Shown: in pieces, positions 34,454 to 44,864 of the stretch
How positions within the stretch are numbered: position 1 is the first letter of the stretch
How the letters are laid out: each line of letters opens with the position of its first letter
From: an uncultured Clostridia bacterium
GTDB lineage: Bacteria; Bacillota; Clostridia; Christensenellales; Borkfalkiaceae
Length of the DNA stretch: 63,085 nt
NCBI GenBank assembly: GCA_944354535.1
Contig: CALVPY010000011.1
Coordinates: 1-63,085 of the forward strand
Direction of reading: 5' to 3'
Program-made: the position numbers and the translations under genes
Notes under the pieces: generated by a model
What the model saw: the letters and a program-made list of their open reading frames with translations, nothing else
Database searches by the model: none
Told to the model about the DNA's origin: nothing

Positions 34454-36622
34454 TCAACTTAAATTGCCGGGATTTTCCTCGACATAGACCAATACTTCCT
34501 TTGTATTCTCCTCCGCCGCGATCTCATAGATGCGGGGAAGAGGGCTGCCGTCCGTCAGGCGCATGAGCACCTGATAGCGGAATTTATTCTGGATGCGCTT
34601 GACGGGCGCGTGCATCTTGTTGAAGAACAGGAACTTTTCCGAATCTTCGGCATACACCCGCTGCAATTTTTCATACACCGCTTTGAGCGCGGCGAGGGCG
34701 AGCTTGTCCTCTTCCGCCGTCACCATCACGCGGACGATGCGCGCAAAGGGCGGGAACGCCATCGCGGCGCGCATGCCCACTTCGTGCTCGTAAAAGCCCT
34801 CGTAATCGTAAGACGCCGCAAAGCGCAGGATGTAGTTGTCGGGGTCGTACGTCTGCAAGACGACTTCCCCCCTGTTCTCCGCCCTGCCGCTCCTGCCCGC
34901 GACCTGCGTAACGAGCTGAAAGGTGCGCTCCCCGCTCCTGTAATCGGGGAAGTGCAGGCTCATATCCGCATCGAGGATCCCGACGAGCGTCACGTTGGGG
35001 AAATCGTGCCCCTTGGCGACCATCTGCGTGCCGACGAGGATATCCGCCTCTCTGGCGGCAAAGCGCTGCAAAATTTTGAGATGCCCTTCCTTGCCGCTCG
35101 TCGTATCGTTGTCCATGCGCAGAATGCGCGCTTCGGGATACAGCTTTTTGAGCTCGCGTTCCACGCGCTGGGTCCCTGTGCCGACATAGTTGATATGCAC
35201 GCCCCCGCACTGAGGGCAGGCGGAGAGCATATGGTACTTCGTGCCGCAGTAGTGGCATTTGAGGCAGTTTTCCTCGCTGTGATAGGTGAGCGAGACGTCG
35301 CAGTGTTCGCATTTTGCGACATACCCGCAGTCGCGGCAGATGACCGTCTGCGAATATCCCCTGCGGTTCAGAAACAAAATGGCCTGGTCGCCCTTTTCGA
35401 GACAGGTCTCGAGGCGCTCTCTCAAAGCCGCCGAAAAGGGAGAAGGGTTGCCCCGCTTGACTTCTCTCCGCATATCGACGAGATGCACCTCGGGCATGGG
35501 GCGGCGGTTGATGCGCTCCGTGAGGGTGATGAGCTCGAACTCTCCCTCTTTCGCGCGGCGGTACGTCTCGACGGAGGGCGTCGCGCTGCCCAAAACCAGC
35601 TTGCAGCCGTTGTGCTTCGCCCGAAGATAAGCGATATCGAAGGTATTGTAGCGCGGGGAGCTCTCGGAAGAATAGCTGCCGTCGTGCTCCTCGTCGATGA
35701 CGATGACGCCGATATGTTCCAGCGGCGCGAACACCGCGGAGCGCGCCCCGATGGCGATCCTGGCTTCTCCCGAGCGCAGGCGCTCCCATTCGTCGAAGCG
35801 CTCCCCCGCCGAAAGCCCGCTGTGCAGGATGGCGCAGCTCATCTGAAAGCGGGCGCGCAGCTGCGAGAACATCTGCGGCGTCAGCGAAATTTCCGGCACC
35901 AGAAAGATGGCGCTCTTCCCCTCCTCTAAGGCATGGGCGATGAGGGTGAGATAGATCTCCGTCTTGCCGCTCCCCGTGACGCCGTGGATGAGCGTGACCG
36001 TCTTTTGCGTCCTTTCTATCGTATGGACGGCGTCCTCCTGCGCGGGCGTGAGCGGGCGGAGAGGCGCCGATTTTTGCAGCCGTTCGTAAGGGTCGCGGAA
36101 GACGCGCCGCTTTTCGATGTGCAGCATCCCCCGCTCTTCGAGCCCCTTGACGGCGGAGCCGAACGCTTCGCGGAGGGCGGTAAGGTCCGCCTCGCCGCGG
36201 GAAGATAAAAACTCGGCAAGTTCTCTCTGCCGCTTCGCGCGGGGCGGGATGAGCCCGATGTCTCCTTCAAAGGAGACGACCGACTTCAAGCGCTCGGAGA
36301 CCTTTCCCGTGCGCATTTCGGCGGGCAGAAAGAGCCGCAGCACGAGCGCCTTCGGGCAGCGGTAGCGCCGCGCGAGCTTTTCGGCAAGCGCAAGGCACTC
36401 CTCGTTGAGGGCGGGCAGTTCGTCCAAAACGCGCAGAACGCGCTTTAATTTTTCGGGCGGGAGTTCGCTCTCTTCTTTGACGCGCATGACGATCCCCGTC
36501 GTCACGCTCCTTGCAAAGGGAACGGTGACGCGCATCCCTGCGCACACCTCGTCCCCGCAAAGATAGTCGAAGACGCGGTCCACTTCGCTGTGCGCGATGT
36601 CAACGATCACCTCTGCGACCAT
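34454..36622 (-). CDS. priA: Primosomal protein N' (replication restart helicase PriA)
   Basis: 722 residues, usual length. The 3'-DNA-binding N-terminus is followed by Walker A GVTGSGKTEIYL, the DEEHDGSY box, FLNRRGYSQ and two zinc modules with eight cysteines (CRDCGYVAKCEHC and CLKCHYCGTKYHMLSACPQC). GTQMVAKGHDFPNV and AGRSGRAENRG complete the helicase. PriA rebuilds replication forks after collapse. Good SD AAGGAGG. A hairpin with T-rich tail lies between it and rpoZ. Confidence 0.96.
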   Translation of the reverse strand: MVAEVIVDIAHSEVDRVFDYLCGDEVCAGMRVTVPFARSVTTGIVMRVKEESELPPEKLKRVLRVLDELPALNEECLALAEKLARRYRCPKALVLRLFLPAEMRTGKVSERLKSVVSFEGDIGLIPPRAKRQRELAEFLSSRGEADLTALREAFGSAVKGLEERGMLHIEKRRVFRDPYERLQKSAPLRPLTPAQEDAVHTIERTQKTVTLIHGVTGSGKTEIYLTLIAHALEEGKSAIFLVPEISLTPQMFSQLRARFQMSCAILHSGLSAGERFDEWERLRSGEARIAIGARSAVFAPLEHIGVIVIDEEHDGSYSSESSPRYNTFDIAYLRAKHNGCKLVLGSATPSVETYRRAKEGEFELITLTERINRRPMPEVHLVDMRREVKRGNPSPFSAALRERLETCLEKGDQAILFLNRRGYSQTVICRDCGYVAKCEHCDVSLTYHSEENCLKCHYCGTKYHMLSACPQCGGVHINYVGTGTQRVERELKKLYPEARILRMDNDTTSGKEGHLKILQRFAAREADILVGTQMVAKGHDFPNVTLVGILDADMSLHFPDYRSGERTFQLVTQVAGRSGRAENRGEVVLQTYDPDNYILRFAASYDYEGFYEHEVGMRAAMAFPPFARIVRVMVTAEEDKLALAALKAVYEKLQRVYAEDSEKFLFFNKMHAPVKRIQNKFRYQVLMRLTDGSPLPRIYEIAAEENTKEVLVYVEENPGNLS

Positions 36623-36640
36623 CTCTTCCTCCTTGCGTCC

Positions 36641-36676
36641 TTAAAAATAGGAAATTGCCCCGTCTGAGAACGGGGC
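36641..36676 (-). terminator. Intra-operon hairpin between rpoZ and priA
   Basis: Stem GCCCCGT/ACGGGGC (36657-36663 with 36670-36676, 6-nt loop) followed on the minus strand by AATTTCCTATTTTT. It would let rpoZ, gmk and yicC be made in excess of priA and later genes. Confidence 0.65.
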
Positions 36677-36687
36677 GTTCGGGGAGC

Positions 36688-36909
36688 TCAGTCCCTTGAA
36701 ATGTGTACTTTGCCGTTCATGATCTCCTGGCAGGCAAGGACGATCTCCTTCTGCTTGCCGGGGAGTTCGGTGACTCCCGTCGCCTGCATCTGTTCGATGA
36801 TCTGACGGGTGCGCTTCGCAACGACCACGCAAAGTTCATAGCGGCTGACGGGATTTTCTTCCGAGCCGAGTTTTCTGACGAGTGCATCTACCGAAGGTTC
36901 ATTGATCAT
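36688..36909 (-). CDS. rpoZ: RNA polymerase omega subunit
   Basis: 73 residues. The pattern SVDALVRKLGSEENPVSRYELCVVVAKRTRQI matches omega, which helps assemble the beta' subunit. SD AAGGAG. It lies 19 bp after gmk, the near-universal gmk-rpoZ pairing. The C-terminal tail is short compared with E. coli (91 residues), as usual in Firmicutes. Confidence 0.94.
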   Translation of the reverse strand: MINEPSVDALVRKLGSEENPVSRYELCVVVAKRTRQIIEQMQATGVTELPGKQKEIVLACQEIMNGKVHISRD

Positions 36910-36927
36910 AGTCCGTCTCCTTTCACT

Positions 36928-37494
36928 TTATTTCGCATTCTCCGCCAGGATGATCTCGTGAAGGCGGGCTGCCGTCTCCTTGAGATCGTCGTTGACGACG
37001 ACATAGTCATACTGATCTTTGAGCGAGAGCTCATATCTTGCACGGGCGAGCCGTTCTCTTAAGGCGTCCTCGTCCTCCGAGGCCCTGCCTTCGAGGCGGC
37101 GGAGGAGCGTCTCTTCATCGGGCGGGACGACGAGGATGAGCACGGGGGAAAATTCCGCCCCGCAGCGCTTCTGCACGTTGAGCGCCCCCACGACGTCGAT
37201 CTCCAAAATGACCGATTTTTCCTTCATCTGCTCGCGCACGAAGTCTTTGGGCGTGCCGTAATAGTTGCCGAAGTGCTCGTCGTACTCCAAAAAACCGTCC
37301 GCTTCGACGCGGCGCAGAAATTCGTCCCTCGTCAGAAAGAAGTAATCGACGCCGTCTTTTTCCCCCGCGCGGGGCTTCCGCGTCGTGCAGGAGATCGAGA
37401 GCGCCAAATTTTCGTCGAGCTTCAAAAGCTCCTTGACGAGCGTTCCCTTGCCGACCCCCGAAGGGCCGGAGATGATGTAAAGCCTGTGCTCCAT
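36928..37494 (-). CDS. gmk: Guanylate kinase
   Basis: 188 residues. P-loop SGPSGVGKGTL, the GMP-binding SCTTRKPRAGEKDGVDYFF and the lid region are intact. It phosphorylates GMP/dGMP. It is placed between yicC and rpoZ with spacing of 15 and 18 bp, one transcription unit. Confidence 0.97.
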   Translation of the reverse strand: MEHRLYIISGPSGVGKGTLVKELLKLDENLALSISCTTRKPRAGEKDGVDYFFLTRDEFLRRVEADGFLEYDEHFGNYYGTPKDFVREQMKEKSVILEIDVVGALNVQKRCGAEFSPVLILVVPPDEETLLRRLEGRASEDEDALRERLARARYELSLKDQYDYVVVNDDLKETAARLHEIILAENAK

Positions 37495-37509
37495 AGTGTA
37501 TCCTGCGCC

Positions 37510-38382
37510 TTATTCCAGATTCTGGATCTGTTCGCGCACCTTTTCGATCTCGTTCTTCATCCTGAGCGCGAGCGCCGTGATCTCCGCGTCGTTGCTCTTG
37601 CTGCACACGGTGTTGCACTCGCGGTTGAATTCCTGGATGAGGAAGTCGAGTTTTCTTCCCACCGTCTCCTCTTCTGCGATGCGGAACAGTTCCTTGATGT
37701 GCGAGCTCAGACGGGTAAGCTCCTCGTCGATGCTGCATTTATCGGCAAAGAGCGCGGCTTCCGTTAAGATGCGCGTCTCGTCCACCTTGCCGCCCAAATA
37801 GTCGTTCATGCGCTCGGTGAGCTTTTTTCTGTACTCTTCGGCGACGAGGGGCGCGCGCACGGAAATGGCGTCGCGAAGGGAAGATATCTCCTTCCCCCGT
37901 TTCAGAACGTCCTCTTTCAGGCGTTCGCCCTCGGCACGGCGCATCGCGGAAAGCGCGTCCGCCGCCTTCTCCGCCGCCGCAAGCAGGGCGGGTCTCAAGG
38001 CTCCGTCCTCGCCCTCTTCCTCTTCGAAGCGCACCACATCGGGAAGACGCAGCAAAAAGGCGAGCGAAACGTCGTTCTCCGCTTCGGGAAAACGCTCCGA
38101 CAGTGCTTTGGAGGCGCTTATATACCCTTCGGCGAGCGCAAAGTCGACGCGCGGGGTCTTGGGCTTCTCCCTCAGGTCTGTCATGCTCACGAAGACGTCG
38201 ATGCGGCCGCGCGCAAAGCGGGAACGAAGCAGGGCGCGCACGTCCTCTTCGTAGGGCGCGAGCGCGTGCGGGCACTTGACGGCAAGATCCAAAAAGCGGT
38301 TGTTGACCGACTTCAGTTCGACGGTGACGCAAAGTCCCCCCTCGCGGTATTCTCCCTTTCCGAAGCCCGTCATGCTGTACAT
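37510..38382 (-). CDS. YicC/YloC family endoribonuclease
   Basis: 290 residues. MYSMTGFGKGE at the N-terminus, SVNNRFLDLAVKCPHAL, RGRIDVFVSM and the C-terminal GRKLDFLIQEFNRECNTVCSKSNDAEITALALRMKNEIEKVREQIQN are diagnostic. YicC/YloC proteins form ring-shaped ribonucleases that affect small-RNA and mRNA stability. First gene of the yicC-gmk-rpoZ-priA-def-fmt-rsmB-rlmN operon, with a consensus extended -10 promoter upstream. Confidence 0.95.
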   Translation of the reverse strand: MYSMTGFGKGEYREGGLCVTVELKSVNNRFLDLAVKCPHALAPYEEDVRALLRSRFARGRIDVFVSMTDLREKPKTPRVDFALAEGYISASKALSERFPEAENDVSLAFLLRLPDVVRFEEEEGEDGALRPALLAAAEKAADALSAMRRAEGERLKEDVLKRGKEISSLRDAISVRAPLVAEEYRKKLTERMNDYLGGKVDETRILTEAALFADKCSIDEELTRLSSHIKELFRIAEEETVGRKLDFLIQEFNRECNTVCSKSNDAEITALALRMKNEIEKVREQIQNLE

Positions 38383-38432
38383 CCCGATCCTGCCTCCGCA
38401 TCGACAATACGCCGATTTTTCTACGATAGCTC

Positions 38433-38461
38433 ATTATAGCACGAACGCGCCGTTTTTTCAA
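38433..38461 (-). promoter_or_regulatory. Promoter of the yicC-to-rlmN operon
   Basis: Minus-strand TTGAAA (38456-38461), 17-bp spacer, extended -10 TGC-TATAAT (38433-38438). The leader is about 45 nt. Confidence 0.8.
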
Positions 38462-38490
38462 GTGCTTTTTGCAAAGATAATGCGGTTTGA

Positions 38491-38534
38491 GAAAGAAAAA
38501 CGCCCCCGCCGCGCGGGAAACGCGCGGCGGGGGC
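38491..38534 (-). terminator. Terminator of ligA
   Basis: 14-bp GC stem (38502-38515 with 38521-38534) followed on the minus strand by GTTTTTC; 30 bp past the ligA stop. Confidence 0.85.
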
Positions 38535-38563
38535 TCGTTCGCTTCGGGCGGCAGAGGGCGCCC

Positions 38564-40507
<1,944 letters not shown>

Positions 40508-40666
40508 TTACCTGAAATGAATTTCCGCCGCCCTTCGCCCAAGCGAACCTTTGGAAAGGAGATGCAAGCAAGACGAGGAGCCCGCGCAAACGGCAAGGGA
40601 GCTTACAGGGCGTAAGTGACCGCAGCCGTGCGTAAGGGCGACAAAGTATTGCGCCGCAGACCCTTT

Positions 40667-43069
40667 TCAAAGGAGGACTTCGAGAGGCGCCAGCGCCGCC
40701 GCCAAATCCTTATTCCCCGCCTTCTCGAAGCGGACGGTGACGATGAGGTTGCCGCCCGCGCCGCGCACGCCCGTGATGACGCCGTCGCCGAAGCGGGGAT
40801 GCCGCACCCGCGCGCCCTCTTGAAAGCGCGAAAGATCGGCGCCCGCTTTTCCGCCCCCCTGCCCGCTCGCCGCGGCGGCCGTTCCCGCAGGAGCGGGGCG
40901 GGCGCCCACGTTGCCGAAGCGCACGGGCTCCTTTTTTGCGGAAGGCACGCTCTTTGCGGCGCTCCTTTGCGGCCTGCTGCCGCTGCCGAAGGTGCGGTAA
41001 GCGCCCTCGTCTTCGTCGGAAGCGCGCCCCACCCGCCTCGGTGCGGAATTGCCGCAGCCGCCGTAAGAGCCGTACCCCGACGAGCGCCGCGCGCCGTATC
41101 CGCCGCCCGCGCCGTAAGAGCCGTAGCCCTCGCCATAGTCGCCGTAGTCGCCCGAGTAGCGCGCCTTGACGTCCTCGATGCCCAGCTCGTCCTTGAGCTC
41201 GTCCACAAATTCCGAACGCACGGTGGGCTCGCGTTTGCCGTAGAGATAGCGCGAGCGGCTGCGCGTGAGCCACAGCTTTTCCCGCGCCCGCGTGATGGCG
41301 ACATACATGAGCCGCCTCTCCTCTTCGAGCGCGGCGGGATCGTCCTGCGCGCGCGAGGTGGGCATGATGTTCTCTTCCAGCCCGCACAGGAACACGCAGC
41401 GGAATTCCAGCCCCTTGACGGCGTGGATGGTGGCGATGGTCACATAGTCGTCCTCGTCCATCTCGTCGGTGTCCGAATAGAGGGTGATCTGCTGCAAGTA
41501 GTCGGAGAGCGTCGCCTCGGGGTTGAGGCGCACGAACTCTTCGACGGAATTTAAGAATTCGTCTAAATTCGCCCGCTTCGCCGCCCCTTCGTCCGTGCCG
41601 TCGAGATACATCTCCTTCATGCCCGAAGTTTCCATCAAGGTATTGCACAGCTCGTTGACGGGCGCTTCCTGCGCTAAGATGACGAGGTCTTTGATATACT
41701 TCCCGAAGGCGCGGAGCTTACTTTTCACCGCCTCGCCGAGGGGGAGAAGGCCGCAGTCGAGAACGGCGTCGTAGAGGGAGAGCTCCTCTCTTTCCGCATA
41801 GGCACGCAGCGTCTCCATCGTCTTTTCGCCGATGCCCCGCCGCGGCACGTTGATGATGCGCGAAACGGCCTCGCTGTCGAACGGGTTCGCGATGAGGCGA
41901 AGATAAGCGAGCGCGTCCTTAATCTCCTTGCGTTCGAAGAAGCGGAAGCCGCCGAACACCTTGTAGGAGATGCCGTACTTGGTGAATTCCTGCTCAAACG
42001 AGCGTGTGAGCGCGTTGATGCGCATGAGCACGGCAAAGTCGGAGAGCTTGTAGCCCTCCCGCCTGAGCTCCGCGATGAGCCGCACCGCATACAGCGCCTC
42101 GCCCGTCTCCTCGTCCGATTCGTACCACACGGGCTTTGCTCCTTCCTCGTTCTCCGTCCACAGCTTCTTGCCCTTGCGGTTGAGGTTGTGCGCGATGGAG
42201 GCGTTCGCAAGCGAGAGGATGGCCTTTGTCGAGCGGTAGTTCTGCTGCAATTTGAAGGTCTTAGCGCTCGGATAGGTGCGCTCGAAGTGCAGGATATTCT
42301 CGATCTGCGCCCCCCGCCAGCCGTAAATGGACTGATCGTCGTCGCCCACCACGAAGAGGTTCCCGTGCACGCTCGCGAGCATCTTGACGATGTCGAACTG
42401 CACGGCGTTGGTATCCTGAAATTCGTCGACGTGGATATAGCGGAACTTGCCCGCAAGGTATTCCCGCGCCTCTTGATCGGAAGCGAGCAGCGCGCGCGCT
42501 TCGGAGAGAAGGTCGTCAAAGTCGAGCGCGTTGTTCTGCTTTAAGTGCGCATCGTACTTTTCGTAGACCTTCACCGCCTCTTCGACGTTGCGCTCCGCGC
42601 AGTGCTGCGCGGCGTACTCCGAAGGGGAAAGCCCCAGCATCTTGGCGTTGGAGATATGCCACTTGATGCTCTTCAAGAGGCTGTCCTCTTCGAAGTTCAG
42701 CTCCTTGAAGGCCTGCTTGATGACGGCGGAGCGCTCCTGCTCGGAATAGATGGAAAAGTTCTGCGTGAGCCCCCTGCGCTCGGCGTACATCCTCAGAATG
42801 CGCACGCACATGGAGTGGATGGTGCTCACCCACATCCGCCGCGTATCGGCGATGGCGGAAAGGCGCTCCTTCATCTCGTTCGCCGCCTTGTTGGTGAAGG
42901 TGATGGCAAGGATATTTTCGGGCGGAACTCCCATATCCCCCACGAGGTGGGCAATGCGCGCCGTCAGGACGCGCGTCTTGCCGCTGCCCGCCCCCGCGAG
43001 CACCAGAACGGCCCCCTCCGTCGTCTCGACGGGCAGCCGTTGTTCTTCGTTCAGATCCAAAACGTTCAT
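40667..43069 (-). CDS. pcrA: ATP-dependent DNA helicase PcrA/UvrD
   Basis: 800 residues from the ATG at 43069 (MNVLDLNEEQR). A TTG frame start at 43105 is in fact the -35 box and is rejected. Superfamily 1A motifs are all present: Q motif LNEEQR, Walker A LAGAGSGKTRVL, VDEFQDTN, VVGDDDQSIYGWRGA, TIHAVKGLEF and VAITRARE. The C-terminal tail is rich in Gly/Tyr/Ser (GYGSYGAGGGYGARR) before a Tudor-like domain (GARVRHPRFGDGVI) that contacts RNA polymerase. There is no Shine-Dalgarno site: the -10 box TATAAT ends seven bases before the ATG, so the mRNA is probably leaderless. Confidence 0.95.
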   Translation of the reverse strand: MNVLDLNEEQRLPVETTEGAVLVLAGAGSGKTRVLTARIAHLVGDMGVPPENILAITFTNKAANEMKERLSAIADTRRMWVSTIHSMCVRILRMYAERRGLTQNFSIYSEQERSAVIKQAFKELNFEEDSLLKSIKWHISNAKMLGLSPSEYAAQHCAERNVEEAVKVYEKYDAHLKQNNALDFDDLLSEARALLASDQEAREYLAGKFRYIHVDEFQDTNAVQFDIVKMLASVHGNLFVVGDDDQSIYGWRGAQIENILHFERTYPSAKTFKLQQNYRSTKAILSLANASIAHNLNRKGKKLWTENEEGAKPVWYESDEETGEALYAVRLIAELRREGYKLSDFAVLMRINALTRSFEQEFTKYGISYKVFGGFRFFERKEIKDALAYLRLIANPFDSEAVSRIINVPRRGIGEKTMETLRAYAEREELSLYDAVLDCGLLPLGEAVKSKLRAFGKYIKDLVILAQEAPVNELCNTLMETSGMKEMYLDGTDEGAAKRANLDEFLNSVEEFVRLNPEATLSDYLQQITLYSDTDEMDEDDYVTIATIHAVKGLEFRCVFLCGLEENIMPTSRAQDDPAALEEERRLMYVAITRAREKLWLTRSRSRYLYGKREPTVRSEFVDELKDELGIEDVKARYSGDYGDYGEGYGSYGAGGGYGARRSSGYGSYGGCGNSAPRRVGRASDEDEGAYRTFGSGSRPQRSAAKSVPSAKKEPVRFGNVGARPAPAGTAAAASGQGGGKAGADLSRFQEGARVRHPRFGDGVITGVRGAGGNLIVTVRFEKAGNKDLAAALAPLEVLL

Positions 43070-43076
43070 GGAGGAT

Positions 43077-43105
43077 ATTATATCATATCCGCCGCGTTTC
43101 GACAA
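43077..43105 (-). promoter_or_regulatory. Promoter of pcrA, predicted leaderless start
   Basis: Minus-strand TTGTCG (43100-43105), 17-bp spacer, TATAAT (43077-43082), seven bases to the ATG at 43069. Transcription would begin at about 43070-43069. Confidence 0.75.
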
Positions 43106-43160
43106 GCGATTGGACGCAGCTCAAACAAGCGTCGAAAACCGCTCCCGCCCCGGCAAAGGC

Positions 43161-43565
43161 TCAGCCCTGCGGTTTACTTTGCTTTCTTCTCTCGAACTGC
43201 TCCTCCCGCTTGAAGCGCTCCAACGCCTTCAAATACTTTTCCGAAAGCTCCAACGTATAGCGCTGCTTTTCGGCGTACGAGAGCGTCGCATAATACTCCT
43301 TGTCGGTGAGACGCCCGATGGCGTCCGACACTTCCCCCTCTTCGAGGAGCAGCTTTTTGACTTTGAGATAAAACTCGTCGGGCGCTTCGCCCTTGATGTG
43401 CCCCGCGACCTTGCCCTTGAAGTAGCGTTCCATCCTGCTTTCGCTGATCCCCTGCTCGCGTGCGTCCTTCAAATGCGCGTCGAGTTCCTCCTCGCACTGC
43501 CTCCAGAACCCCTTCTTCATGCGCGCTTTGGCCTCTTTTGCAAGCGATTTCAACGTCCGCTCCAT
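43161..43565 (-). CDS. Conserved-looking helical protein of unknown function
   Basis: 134 residues, highly charged (Lys/Arg/Glu), without cysteine-rich motifs, signal peptide or membrane segments apart from one Cys near residue 24. Predicted mostly helical: KSLAKEAKARMKKGFWRQCEEELDAHLKDAREQG, then SDAIGRLTDKEYYATLSYAEKQRYTLELSEKYLKALERFKREEQ. SD GGAG lies nine bases before the ATG. It sits between the rpsU terminator and pcrA. I do not recognise the family. Confidence 0.7.
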   Translation of the reverse strand: MERTLKSLAKEAKARMKKGFWRQCEEELDAHLKDAREQGISESRMERYFKGKVAGHIKGEAPDEFYLKVKKLLLEEGEVSDAIGRLTDKEYYATLSYAEKQRYTLELSEKYLKALERFKREEQFERRKQSKPQG

Positions 43566-43614
43566 GTTTTTATCTCCGTTTCGCTATTTTTCTCCCGATT
43601 TCGACATTTTCTGC

Positions 43615-43644
43615 AAGAAAAAAACCGTAACTTCCGTTACGGTT
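43615..43644 (-). terminator. Terminator of rpsU
   Basis: AACCGTAAC-loop-GTTACGGTT (43623-43631 with 43636-43644) followed on the minus strand by a T-run; 8 bp past the rpsU stop. Confidence 0.9.
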
Positions 43645-43651
43645 CTTATCC

Positions 43652-43828
43652 TTAGTTTCTGCTTCTCTTTCTGGCTGCTTCCGCCTTCTTTCTCTTTTTC
43701 ACGGAAGGCTTTTCGTAGAACTCCTTCTTGCGGAGATCCCCGATGATGCCGTCGCGGGAGCACTTTCTCTTAAAACGGCGCAATGCGCTTTCGAGATTCT
43801 CGTTATCGCCGACTCTGATGGTAGACAT
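43652..43828 (-). CDS. rpsU: 30S ribosomal protein S21
   Basis: 58 residues read directly from the sequence. It begins [20 protein letters not shown], continues [21 protein letters not shown] and ends in a Lys/Arg tail ([15 protein letters not shown]), all typical of S21. SD GGAGG lies about ten bases before the ATG. It has its own extended -10 promoter and terminator. Confidence 0.97.
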   Translation of the reverse strand: MSTIRVGDNENLESALRRFKRKCSRDGIIGDLRKKEFYEKPSVKKRKKAEAARKRSRN

Positions 43829-43887
43829 CCTGATTCAACCCTCCTTCGCCGCAGCACTTATTTGCCCTTTTTTCAAGTTGCCTGCCC

Positions 43888-43916
43888 ATTATAGCAGACT
43901 TTACCCGCCTTGTCAA
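43888..43916 (-). promoter_or_regulatory. Promoter of rpsU
   Basis: Minus-strand TTGACA (43911-43916), 17-bp spacer, extended -10 TGC-TATAAT (43888-43893). A near-consensus promoter, as expected for a ribosomal protein. Confidence 0.85.
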
Positions 43917-44021
43917 TTTTTTTGCGCCGCGAACGAGCACTTTTTCCCTCCTATTTGCGCCCTTTTTCCAAGAGAAAGGCGAAGAAGCCGCCCCTTTTCG
44001 CGCGTTCCCGCGGGGCGCACG

Positions 44022-44810
44022 TCACCTGCTGTGCTCGATGACGTTTCCGAGCCACTCGTAGGAAGCCCTCAGTTCCTCCTCCTTCCCGAAGTCGCCCGAA
44101 TAGTTTTCGATGAAGAGCGGTCCGTCAAACCCGACGCCGCGCAGCCTTTTGAGGAGCAGAGGAAAATCTGTCACGCCCTGCCCGGGCAGGCACATCCTGC
44201 CCTCCGCCGTGACGTCGCTGACATGGACGTGCGAAAGGGAGGGGCCGATCTCCTTGAGATAGTCGAAATAGTCGTAGCCCGTGATGCGCGCCTGTTTGAG
44301 ATCGAGCACCCCCAAAAGCGCGGGGCAATGCTCCTTCAATACGGAAAAGACGCCGGGGCGGTTATAGAGCGCCCACTCCACGTTCTCGTAACAGAGGGAA
44401 ACGCCGTAGCGTTCGCAGACTGCGGCGATCTCCCGCGTCTGTTCGCCCGACCGCGGCAGATCTTCGCGGAAGGTGCGTTTGATCCGCGCCAGGCCGTGAA
44501 AGGTGTAATACTTTGCCCCGAGAAGATTTGCGCACTCCATCGTGCGGCGCAGGAGCGCAAACGCATCCCCCACGACGCGCGGATGCTGTGCATAGAGCTG
44601 CGGCTCGAACTGCGTATTGAGGACGTGTACGGAATGCACCTTCACATCCCCCTTCCTCTCCGCACACAGCCGCGCGAAGGCGGGCTCGTATTCGCAGAAA
44701 GAGGTGAGAAACACTTCGCATACCGAAACGCCCCACTGCTTGAAGAGCGCGAGCGCATCCTCGTTGTTGCGGCGCACGAAGAGCGTGGCCGTAGAGATCC
44801 CTGCCTGCAT
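44022..44810 (-). CDS. Sugar phosphate isomerase/epimerase family TIM-barrel protein
   Basis: 262 residues from the ATG at 44810, nine bases after SD GGAGG; a GTG two codons earlier is too close. The AP-endonuclease-2-like TIM barrel shows the metal-site elements YYTFHG, LCYENVEW (Glu), GVLDLKQARITG (Asp), SHVHVSDV (His) and PLFIENYSGDF (Glu). The family includes xylose isomerase-like and inosose enzymes. It lies 54 bp after an HTH regulator with a large C-terminal domain and is probably controlled by it. The substrate is unknown. Confidence 0.82.
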   Translation of the reverse strand: MQAGISTATLFVRRNNEDALALFKQWGVSVCEVFLTSFCEYEPAFARLCAERKGDVKVHSVHVLNTQFEPQLYAQHPRVVGDAFALLRRTMECANLLGAKYYTFHGLARIKRTFREDLPRSGEQTREIAAVCERYGVSLCYENVEWALYNRPGVFSVLKEHCPALLGVLDLKQARITGYDYFDYLKEIGPSLSHVHVSDVTAEGRMCLPGQGVTDFPLLLKRLRGVGFDGPLFIENYSGDFGKEEELRASYEWLGNVIEHSR

Positions 44811-44864
44811 CGGCACTTTCCTCCCGTTCTCGTTTGCCCGCCCGAAGGCAGGCCGTATTTTCCG

